Source of the DNA: Setophaga petechia
Taxonomy: Eukaryota; Chordata; Aves; Passeriformes; Parulidae
Direction: 5' to 3'
DNA length: 64,000 nt
Assembly (NCBI GenBank): GCA_024362935.1
Contig: JANCRA010000005.1
Location: forward strand, 19,790,235-19,854,234
Within the stretch, counting starts at the first letter, position 1. Every line of letters starts with the position of its first letter. Below are positions 50,401-62,400 of this stretch, piece after piece. The position numbers and the translations under genes were made by a program. The notes below the pieces were generated by a model, which saw only the letters and a program-made list of their open reading frames with translations, did not search any database and had not been told where the DNA came from.

Positions 50401-53400
50401 CGGGGGCTGTTTCTTGGCGCTCTCCGGCTGGGCAGCTGAGAGCCATGGCTCCTGAAGGACGGGCAGCAGCTTTCTGCTGTGCTTAGTTTTGGAGCCGTGA
50501 AGACCCAATGCAGTGCATTCAAGGAGCAAAATCTTGACAACAGATGTGGCGGATAGCGTTCTGTCCTTTTTCCTATTACATGATGGTTTGATCGATTCAC
50601 TGGAGTCAGGGGTATACTTTGATTTTTGTACTCTTAATCAAAGGGGAGAGTGTTTCACTCCCAAACGCGTGGGTTGTTGGACAGGTGGCCTGAGGTTAAG
50701 TCAGAGTGGCTGCGCTCTGTGTGCTTGCACCGTTATTCTGCTATTTATTGTGCCGCAAGTCGTGCAGCCTCCTCCCCTCACCCCAACCTCCCCTGGAGCT
50801 TCTGTGGGCCAGCAGGACGTGTTCCCGGGACCTGAGGGGCAGGTATCCGACCGGACACGAGCTCTGTTCAAAGCGGTGTCTGGTGCAGCTTTAAAGTGCT
50901 GCTCGGACCGCCTGAGTGCCCAGGACACACATTCTGCTGTGGGCTCCCGGGGCTCGCATTTTCTCTCAAGCTCCCTTCAAAGTCACCGGGTTTGAATCTG
51001 CAGCCCAGCCTTAGGAGATCGCGGACTCATTAACAGCTATGGGAGGTCAGCGAAATGTCGCTGAAGATAACTTGCCGGTTATCTTCATGGAAAGGGAGAG
51101 AAGTGCTGATTTGTGAAGCAAACAGCTAAGCCGCGGTGGTATTTCTGGGCTCTAGCCCCGAGCCGTGGGCTCTTCGGGCGGGAGCAGCCCGGCTGCGGCG
51201 TGTCCTCTTCAGGAAGTGTCGCGATGTGGCAGCGCCGGCAGGCTCACGCCTCCAAAAGATATCTGCTGACATCGCTCGGGGCAGAATCGCATTTGTTTCT
51301 TCATGTCAAAAGATGCTGATGCTCCTCGTGTTGAACCGAATCCGACGTGACAGGGTCCCCTCCAGGCGTCGAGAGCTGACCTCTCTTGTAGGGCCGGGCT
51401 GTCCCCAGTGTGCTATCTGCGTGTCCTTCTCCAGAGAGCCGAGGTCTAAATCATGGCACCCCCCACCACCCCTCGGCGCCCGATACCAGTTATTAGGAAT
51501 TTCCTCTCTTCATGCTAGAAAAGTATGTCCCCGAGACTCGGGATTATTGCTTATGAAAGTCGTTAAAGCAACTTCGGCTGAAACACAGGGATGTGATTTG
51601 CTTCAGTTCAATAGCAAACTCTGTTTAAGGAGGTGAATTCTAGCTCATAAACTATGTGGGGAAAGGGCCCGAGTCGAGGGCCTCTTGAGGGGCCCTGTCC
51701 CCCCTCTGCAGCGCTGGGACATTGCTGCCGACACCCCGCAAAACGTCTCTCCCGTGTCCTTGTAGCTCGGGAAGAGACGGGCTCCTCCTCAACTCTGTCT
51801 CATTCCTGCAGCCCCAGTTCAAGCGCCTGAACCTTCCTCTCTTACTCCATTCAAATGCAAATAGCCCCGGAACCTGGCGGTTGTTACTGCCAGGGGGTGT
51901 CCCCCACCGTGTACTCCTCTCCCGAGCTCGCAGCACGGCAGAGGTCGGAGGAGGGCTCTGGAAACGGGCTAGCCCAAGCTCCTGGGCAGGTCCCGGAGGT
52001 GTTTACAGCCACAGTCGATTCTGAGGTTCTCTTTTAAAGGCAAATGATTTCATACAGGGGCTCCTATCCGAAGCATTCTTTGAAGTTTGTAAGAAGGCAT
52101 CCGTGAATGTTGGCTATCAGTCCACCCATAAGCAAGACTTCCTTGAAAACTTGGCTGCAAGTATTCTGAGTACGAACCTGTGGCTTTTGTCAGAAAAGGT
52201 GGATGGTTTAAATTTGAAACCTGAGAGATACCGGTGGAGTTTGTTTTAAGTTGCTCTCAATTCTCTTTACAGGTCACCCTCGCTTTTTCAATCAGCTGTC
52301 CACAGGACTGGACATTATTGGCTTGGCTGGGGAATGGCTGACATCTACTGCTAACACAAACATGTAAGCAGTGTCTTGTCACCAGTGTCTGGGGCTGGTG
52401 CTTACACAGGCTGCCATGTATCATGGTAGATAAGTATTGTCACAGATATGAATAATTTTCATTTTTAAATGATGAATGTTACATCTTCCAGAAAAATGTC
52501 TCATGTTTTTCTAAATGTGTCAGTAAGACAATAAAAATAATTACATGAAACTGAACCGTTTTATGTTTCTAATAAATAGAAATGCAAATATCTGAGAGCA
52601 CATGGTAAGTAAAACATGATTATTCTAATATAATAACCTGAAATTACTTTTCTTTTTTGGACCAATCTTCTCTATATTTTTCTTTTTTTTAAAAAAAGCT
52701 TTGTCTCTAGACTGAATAAATCTGCAGCTATTCACATGTTAACACTAGAACACAAGATATGGAAAAAATTTATTTTCTTCTCTACTTTTGACTTCAGAGA
52801 TATCAGGCTTGAGGCAATACCTTTTGTTCATGTGCTAGTAAAGAATTGGCTTCTGGGTAGCTTCAAAATGATTAAAAATGTAACACTGAAAAATAATTTT
52901 ATGCTAATGAAGGATTTAGTCTAAGATTAATAAATTCATGTGTAAATGAATAAAGGGAAGTATAAAAAAGTAAAATTTGACATCTGAATGCATCAAATAA
53001 GAAACTTTTCCTAATTTTTCTTGACCTCAGAGTTAATGAAAGGTAAATGTCAGTGTAAAGTATTATGATGAATTTTTTCAGCAGAGTGCAATTAACAAAA
53101 AAAACCCCAAAAAACAACACTAAACAAAAACATCCACAAAACCAATATATGTTTTAATTATTAAACAAGTATTGTAAAAGCTTTAAAGTGCTTTGAGGTG
53201 CCTTTTTACATGCACAATTAAAGGTGAAAGCAGTTCTGATCACATTTCTAAACAAAACTTTGCATAAAGGTTGTTTCTCTGTTTCTCTGAAGTAGATTTG
53301 TGTTTCAGTGTCACTTTTTCCAAGCCCATTTGACTAACTTAGTTATCCCAGATTAGTTATCCTTTTGTAATCAGTGAAATTACACAAATCTAATAAGACA

Positions 53401-56400
53401 TAAAAGAATTCAGCTCTATGGCAGACTCTGACAGGTAAAGAAGTATGACATTATTATTAATAACATTGCACTCAATTAGTCATTTCTTAAAAAATAACTT
53501 TTTTTAATTGATGTTTTCCATTTTTTGAAAGTAAGCTGTTAAATAGCTAGTTTCTCAACCATTGTGCTTTAAAAAAGAACGTATCATGAAAATTCAGTAT
53601 CTATTTGTTAGCATGAGACTTAGTGTGCCCTTATTTCAGAAAACCAAAGTCAACATGGTGTGCTTTCAAGTAACACAGTAATTGCAAATAAGGTTAAAGG
53701 AAGATGTTTGTAAAATATGATTCTAAGAACTGACAGAGAAGGTTATAAAAATAACCAAATCACCTCTGTGAGCTCTGGGGAACATGGTATTTGTTTTGAG
53801 TAGTGTTCCAGCACACCAGAACAGGTTTTGACCTTTACCTAGAAACTGTTCCAACCTATTACAGCTACATGAGCACATAACACCAAAGCAACCATAACAT
53901 TGAATTATAGTAGGGATGTTTTTCATATGCCATTTTTTCTTTTCTACAGATAAACAATAGTTAAAATATTTATGAACAATTAAAAGTATGTGTTTTCTTT
54001 TGAAGATGAGTTTTGAGTAATCAAAACATCTGTACTCCCTTAAAATTTTAAACTATCATTAGGAAATATTACTTAAGTGTCACTGTGAAGATAATATATA
54101 AAAATAAACATAATAAGCTTTCCCCATTGACTTGGAAATAATGTATCAATGTGCTATTCATAGCTCAATCTCTAATCATGAGACCTTCAGCATGGGAATT
54201 TCAGAATTTCATTATTCATCCAGTTCTGTAGCACAGGGCATTCTGTCACCATGCAGCAGCCAACTGAGGTTAAAAAGAAATATTATCTTGAAATTCTGTT
54301 TATGCCTGCTGTTAGCTGAGACAAGGGAATACATTGGTGTTTTCAGTATTGTGCAAATATGCTTATGAATAGAAAATTGATGTAAAATGTTCTGTGTTTA
54401 TTCTATGACTGCTTTTTACATGCTGGCCAACAAGAGGATGGTAGCTAGAATAATTTGGTCTGATAAAGTGATTTGTCCTTTATGTGAGAGCAGAATTATG
54501 CCAGCACTGGCTTCTACCAAGAAACCAGTTAGTGCATTCTGTTAGTAATGGGCTGATTCTCATGACTGTGATAGTTAATTCACAGAAATACCTGTAAATG
54601 TTGTAACTATAGGAAAATCTAATCAGCTTTTTTTGGAGATTGATTCTAAAGTTTGATGGTTCCTTGTAAGCCAAACACATTTTTTTGGTTTTTACAGAAT
54701 TTTTCAAAATAATTTAAGTTTAAAACAAGTAAGGTGGAATGAACTTTACCTAGACGTGATTTGTGAATTCATACCCATCAACTAATATAGCTTCATTGGC
54801 CTTGCAATTTATAAACATCTACTATCATTTATTTCTTGTCAGTTCTTGGAGACTTAGAAAATAACTACAGAATAGAATAAATAAATAATATTTTCTTTGT
54901 GTTCAAAGATACTCAAAACTCAGTGTGCAAGGTCTCAGGACAAAACCCAAAATGTGTTTAAACTGGTGGGGAAAAAATAATCACATTGACTTAAGAGTAC
55001 CTTGTATTGAGCTACAGTGATCTATAGACTGCTGAGTTCCTGCAGACATTGGTTGACCATTCTGCCTAAATAAAAATTGGGTTCTATTCTAGACTTGCAA
55101 TGCTTAAAAAAAAACAACCCCAAACCACTATTAGCAGACACTGGTTTATTAATTTTGTCGATTTGTAAATAGTGGCAGCACCCAAATTTCAGATCAGTAT
55201 TGAACTGTCTCTGCCAGTTCTAATGATAATAAAAACACAATAAGTAGTATTCTGGCTTCTGAAAATAGCAATCACAATAATTAACAAATTAGAAATCTTT
55301 AATATTAAGGGAATATTTAAAAAATAATGGTCGTGTTTCTCTGATGGACTAAGGACACATAAAAATTTAAGAAAATGTTAACAGTGGAAGCAACCAGTGT
55401 GACTGTAAATAAAGGACAAGATTTTTCAGACCCTTGTTCCCTTGTTAATATCATGTCTCATTCAAGTTTGTTGTACCTGTTCTCAAAATATCATTTTAGT
55501 ATTAGAGAGACAACACAGACGTTTTGGCAAAATTATTCAAGCAGAGAATATCAGTCAAACCCGAAGTGTCAGGGTGTCATACTCCTACAGGTTCCTTTGG
55601 AAATCAGAGGTTGATTTCTTCATTTCTCTCTGCTTCCTTTTCCCCCTTACTTTTTTTTCCCCCACAGACAGTAAGCAGAATTTGTTTACAGCAGTAGTAA
55701 TTTGTCCATCTACCTTGATCACCAAAATAGTTGCATGGCTGTCAATTTCCATCCACATATCTGACTCTGACATCAGGGCATGCCAGGATATGTAATGTTT
55801 TTTGCCCTCATTAAGTGGATACAATAGTTGACTGCTGACTTGGTTTTGGTAATTGGTAATTAGAAAATCATCATTTGTAATTACTCTTGACAGTTATTGA
55901 TCACGTTGTATTGTAGAAGTAAGTTGTCCTTGGAGATCATCAACAGAATACATCCACATAATTAATTATATTTAAACTTTGAAACCCTAGCTCAATACTT
56001 CTAATTATGGTTTTATTTAGCTCAATGAAGTTCACTGTTTTCATAAGGACTTAGCAGCATGTTATTCCACAAGTGTGGAATTGGCACTTTGGGAAACAGT
56101 TGTTTTAAAGGACAAACTTGTACAGAAGTCAGCAGCCCTATGATGTTGAACATTAGGTCTTACATTCACTATATAGAAAGCTGCAAAATATATAATACTG
56201 CAGTTTTTATTCATCAGTACTTCCAATATCGTCTTGCTGAGGATTTTTGCTTGGGTAAAGTTCCAGGATCAGGACCTCAAGTTACAGGAAAACTTTTAGA
56301 AACCTTGAGCATTTTAACAAAGGATCACAGTCTGGGAATTTATCATGTGTTTTTAGAATCTGTATCTATATCGTGCTTATTTGGTATTTTTGCTTTATCC

Positions 56401-59400
56401 ATGCAGGTTTACCTATGAAATTGCTCCTGTCTTTGTCCTCATGGAACAAATAACACTTCGAAAGATGAGGGAGATTATTGGATGGTCAAACAAAGATGGT
56501 GATGGAATATTCTCACCTGGTGGGTTCTTCTTCTCTGTTTTGGTGGTTTGACTAACACTTCAAAAGTTAAAATAAACATAGGCTGTGTCTGAATACTCAC
56601 TCTATGTGCAATTTAGAAGTAGGAATGCTTTGTTTAAACATCCCACAGAATAGCTGGGGCAAAAAATTATCTCTGTGTATGGCTATGTACTATGGCATTT
56701 AAAACTTGACCACAGTACACAGTTAGGCATTTAAACACCCCTTTTATGAGCTTCATTTCTGGAGGCACTGAGCAACCACAGCTCCTTTTGACTAGAAGCT
56801 CTCAAAAATCATGTACTGGTTTCTTTGGTGGTCAGTGAGGATTTGGGCTCACAGTCAGGAGAAGTTTGTGGTTGTCTGTCACTTTCTGGGTCTCGTTATC
56901 TGGGATATAATCTGATTGCATTCACAAGTATGACTGTGGTACAAAGACCAGGACAATGTGTCTTCCCATGCAAGGAACATAAAGGCAGTGAGCAGTGACA
57001 GAAATGACTGGTGATGAAACATGTGAAGGTCCTGGGCTAATGTGTGGACAAAGTGGATGCCCAGCAGGTCTTTTCTGGGTTTGGCATGAGGGAACACCAT
57101 GCTGTCACACAGCATAAAGGACAAAACCACCTCATTTTGAAACAGCCCACATGAAGTGCACACTCCATTCCTATCTACTGGAAAAATACAGATATTTCTG
57201 TGTTCTCATCAATGACAACATTTCAGAGGAAGAAGTCATCCTAGGCTTAGGGGTGAGATTGATCTTATTAAAGCTTGAGGACTGCACCAAAGAACTGAGC
57301 TAATTGTTCAGGGCTCTTTTTAGCAGCAAACCAAGATAAATAGGTGCTTTCCCTGTATTCAAATTCTTCAAGATTAAGTGTGAAAATAAATTAGGTGAAT
57401 CATAGCCTGTGACGTGCCTCTTTACCATAAATGACTGTGAGGGAGTTTAGAAGAAGTAGCTCAGCTGTAGAAATCTACCTTTCAGCATCTACGTCTACAG
57501 TAAGATGGGATAAATCCATCTAATATATGACATTTCTTCAATCTCAGACAAGTTAATAAGTTCCTGTTGTTCTTGCTAACAAAAAGTTTACACAAAAGCA
57601 GCACAATGGAAGCTGCACTTTTTAGGAATGTGTTACAAAATGATAGCAAATGAAAGAGATGGCACTTAAGAAATTCTGATTGTTACTCTGGCTTTCTCGA
57701 GAGTCTGTCCTGTGCTATTCAGACAGATGCCAGTGCATTTCAGAGAAATGTTTTTTCATAGTTCACTGCCACTTTTACTGCATTATGCAAATGAGACACA
57801 ATTGTCTGTGGTGTAATATACTTTTTGTTTTCAGTATCACTATTGTATTACTCATTTGTTTGTTCATTCACAGGAGGAGCGATCTCCAACATGTACAGCA
57901 TAATGGCTGCACGCTACAAGTATTTCCCTGAAGTCAAAACCAAAGGCATGGCTGCAGTCCCTAAACTGGTTCTCTTTACCTCAGAGCATGTGAGCTTAAT
58001 ACACTGCTAATTCTTAATTTACATAAGTTTACATTTTCACAACCTATGTCATAACATGACATAGGTTGTGAAAATGCTTCACCATTAAACAACCACTCCA
58101 TTTCATGTTCATTTGTTTGCTGCAGAGTCACTATTCAATAAAGAAAGCTGGAGCTACACTTGGATTTGGAACAGACAATGTTATTTTGATAAAATGCGAT
58201 GAAAGGTAGGATGAATGCTAAAGTTTTGATAGATTAAATGTGTTCATGTGTTAAATTTGTTTTATTGTGTTCAAGGACTGATTTAGTACAGTGTGTCAAG
58301 TTGCTAATGGCCTGTTGAGAAAATCCTATTAAATTATTTCAACTGCAGCTATTATTTACATATACATTCTTTAACTTTCTTTGCCTTTCTGTTTCTGTGA
58401 TAATTACAGAGGCAAAATAATACCAGCTGATTTGGAGGCAAAAATTCTGGAAGCAAAAGAAAAGGTTTGTGTTTTAAAAAATTGGTGCTTAAATGCTTGG
58501 CTTAGTAAAATTGTTTCTTCCTTTGAAGCCAGAGTGTGGACATTAAAGAGAACATTATAATGATATAAATACAATAACAGTGGTTTTATATGTTTAATTA
58601 TACATTCATGTATTGTTTACAGAATTATCTGTATGTCTTGGTAAGGTTTCCATTTTCTGTTTAAAACCAAAAGACTTTTTAACTCTAGAACCACAACTGT
58701 AGCTCATGATTTTTTAATCATGATTTATATTTGGAAATATATGGAAACAAGCATGGAAACACAAAATCTTTTATCTAAACTTTTAAGCTTAGCCAAATCC
58801 ATAGAAGATTCTACAGAGGCTTTAAAAATCCTATAGATTTCATGTAGGTAGCACATGTATTTGTTAAATATAGACAATAAGATTAAATTTTTGGCATTAA
58901 TTGCTATTTCTTGAATCAATGCAGTGGAAAAACCCATGGATTTTTAATAAAATAACCAAAGAGAAATCAAGGGGTTTTTTTTTAATTTCTTAACTTCTTT
59001 ACATTTGGGAACTCTGTGAAATAGCAGTTCACATTTATTTAATCTAATTCAAAAATGTCTCTCTTTGATCTGATAGTTTCTCATTTATTGCTTTTGTTTT
59101 AGATTTCTTTGTTCTGCTTTGTTCTGTTTATTAGTAGATAAGGACTAAAGGAACAATTTCAAGCTTTCAAATCATGACTTACAAATCATATTTAATTAAT
59201 TTTTGTTTATACCACTGTAAAAGTCCCAAATTTACTTGAATATTGTTCATCTTCCACTACATTGTTTGAATCTCTTCCCTGAAAGAGATTGAACAAAATA
59301 ATATTCTTTATAAAACATTTTTAGGTTACAAAATGAGATAATATTTCTGGAATTATTTTCCTTTTTCTTTTTTCTTTTTTTTTTCTCTCTGAAAGTGTTT

Positions 59401-62400
59401 TCAATTTATAGTTGACTTTTTTCTTTTTTTTTTTGGTAGGGATATGTTCCTCTTTTTGTAAATGCAACTGCAGGCACAACAGTATATGGAGCCTTTGATC
59501 CAATACAGGAGATTGCAGATATATGTGAAAAATACAACCTCTGGCTCCATGTTGATGTAAGTAACAAAAAAGTGCTTCTACTTGGGCAAAAGAGGATCTC
59601 AGTTTACATGTTTTTTTTTCTTGAATTAAAATATTTATTACTAGACCCTGAGTAAACTAAAATCTGTTGAGCTTTTCCAAAAAAATGAGTCTTCTCCTTT
59701 TTTCTGTCTCTTCCAGGCTGCCTGGGGGGGTGGACTCTTAATGTCCCGAAAGCACCGTCATAAACTGAGTGGAATAGAAAGGTACTAGCCAGGGATTCTT
59801 TGTGATTCTGTTCTTAAAGTACTTCCACAAGATACATGACACTTCAGCAATTCATGAAAATGTTCCTTTGCTACGGTGAGGAGTTTAAACACTAAATTAA
59901 ACAATAGTGAGGCAAAAGGAAAAGGTTCAGACTAGGGAGATGGAAACAATGCTATAGAACAAATCTGTGATGTACCATTGAGTGAGAGGTAAGTTTTCAG
60001 CAGATTTGAAGGAAGACAAGGGTATTACTTGGCAAAAAGGAAATGAGGTTGTTCTATGCATAGTTTTGGAGGGATCATAACTCTGGGAATGGATGGAGAA
60101 GTATTTGAAGAAAAAAATGAAGTGTGAGAGCTAGACAATCTCTGAAATGTAGGGCTTTGAGAATACCAGTGATAAATAAGGGATCCAGGGAAGGTGTTTG
60201 AGCATGAATACCCACAGTGGGAATTTGTAGAGGTTCTCTCCTGAAAGATGTTTGCAGGTTTTCTGGAAAATAAAGAGTGTATGTTCATGAGTTCTGTAAA
60301 TGGAACACATACATATGCTTAGTCTTATATCACTTTTATTTATACATACACACACACAAATAGGTGTGTACAACAATGAGAGGAGGTAGAGACTGAATTA
60401 GCAGCAATTTTCAGGGGCAAGTTTCAGTACCTTTAAGGCTTGAAAGGACTATGATAGACAGAGCTGCTACACTTCTGCTGTACCATGGAGAAGACTGAGG
60501 TCATTTACAGAGAGGCCAGAAAGGGTCACAGATGTCACCTGTCTGAGGGCACAGGGGCCGGTGTGTTGGTGCCATGTGGGGATTACATGAAACAAGCAGG
60601 AAGCTCTAGTTGAGGTCAGGGTGAAGTCTGCAGAGAAAAGAGCATGTGTGTACCCCCAGGTAGGTAATCCAGTTTACCAAGATGCCCACTGAGACCAGAA
60701 GCCAGCCTTTGATTGAATCAAACTTAAAGAGGCAAAGCATTTGTATTGGTAGTGACAGCAGAATGTGACCCTCCCACTGGTTCTTACAATTTTGACTCAG
60801 GAGTCATTCCAGGCATAGTCTTTGGCACACTTGTACCCATATCCAATGATGGCAAGTCTGTAGAAGATGCTATATTTATAATCCCATGGGTGTGTTGATC
60901 TCTAGATTTTCTCTGAAAGCACTCAACCATAAAATGGTGCCCCTCTGAAAAAAATCAGAAAAGCAATGAAGAATCACACAATTTAGATCTTTTCCATCAG
61001 TGCAGCTATCAGACTTCAGGGAAGCAAAAAATATTTGAAGCAAGCTCTATCCATGTACTTTTAAGTTAGCATCAAATTGCTCCCTTGAGTTGGCCATTTT
61101 GAATATGGGCACTGTGTAAAATAGTAAAATGAGTATAGTGAACAGTGCTCTTCCTTAGGGAAAACAAACTGTCCTAGGCATGGGCATCTCATGCAGTAAG
61201 TGAAGAATAAGTACAACATCAAGGATGGTTTATGGAAGGACTGGCAGCAAAACCAGTATATGGGGACCTTTCTGTTGCAAGGACAGCAGCATGTGGTGTG
61301 GAGTACCCTGAAGCAGCAGAATCCAATCAACATTTGCCCAGTCCAATTTCCTTGTGAGTCATGCCAACATGTCTAATATTAAGTCAGCATTGCAAAATAA
61401 TTTTCTTAAGATAGAGAGGTTTGGTCACAGGAGTTTGGCACACCCCTTTTGACCTGAGGTCAACCCTAAGGTGCTAATTAAGGCCATAATTTTAAGTAAA
61501 TACAGAAAACAGCAGGCTATGAAGCGTGAAATGATTTCTTTCCCAGTCAGCTATACGGGTTTCTAACATGGGATGGGGCCCACATGTACGGGATAATTGC
61601 CTGTCACGGGCCCCAGCTGGGCTCTCCTGATAACACAGGTTGTACTTGGCCTGCTTGGACACACTGGCATGGAACACTGGCACGCTGCCATGGCACAGAG
61701 CTGGGACTGCCTGTGGTGGGACAGCCTCTGGCTGGGGGCTGCACTGAGGAGAGAGTGACAGCTTCATGTTAACATAAACCTAATGCTCCTTATGTGGAAC
61801 GACTTGAAATTGTCTTTGTTTGAAACCCTGAAAGTTAAATGAATGTGCTAAACTGAAGGCATGGTGTTTTCAAAAGGAAATAAGTTATTATATAAATTCC
61901 GTTTTCCTGACTGCTTCATCTGAACTATTAGTGAAGTTTTTCTAAAAGGTAAGACTGAGCTATTTATCTGCTGCTTTGCACTGCATAAGCAGCTGATGTC
62001 AGATGGATGGTGTGCTCCCCAGGTACAGCACAGGCTGCCCTGTTCCTTCAGCTGAGGGGTGCTACAGTCTAACCTAGCACATACAGGGATTGGAATTGTA
62101 TCTAGGAATCAGTGGTCCTCAGACTGGGGTGAAGACATCACTGTGGTTGCCTGTGTCCTCTGAGCGCAGGGTGCAGAAGAGGAAATACCTTCTAATTTTC
62201 TTTCAACTACATTGTAAAAACACATGCATAGTCTGTGAAATACAATTATGCACTTTGCTTCTCTGGGACATGCAGTGAATCAAGGGGACGCTTGGTAATT
62301 AATGACTTGGGGTGAAAAGGTCAATGGATGTGCAACGTTGGCACATTTATTTCAGTGTCACCATTAAACTGTCTAGGATAGTATGTTAGAATACAGAACA

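Noticed and set aside
58032..58076. The intron 8 hairpin as a microRNA gene
   Set aside because: The loop is only 3 bases and the stem 21 bases, too small for a Drosha substrate.
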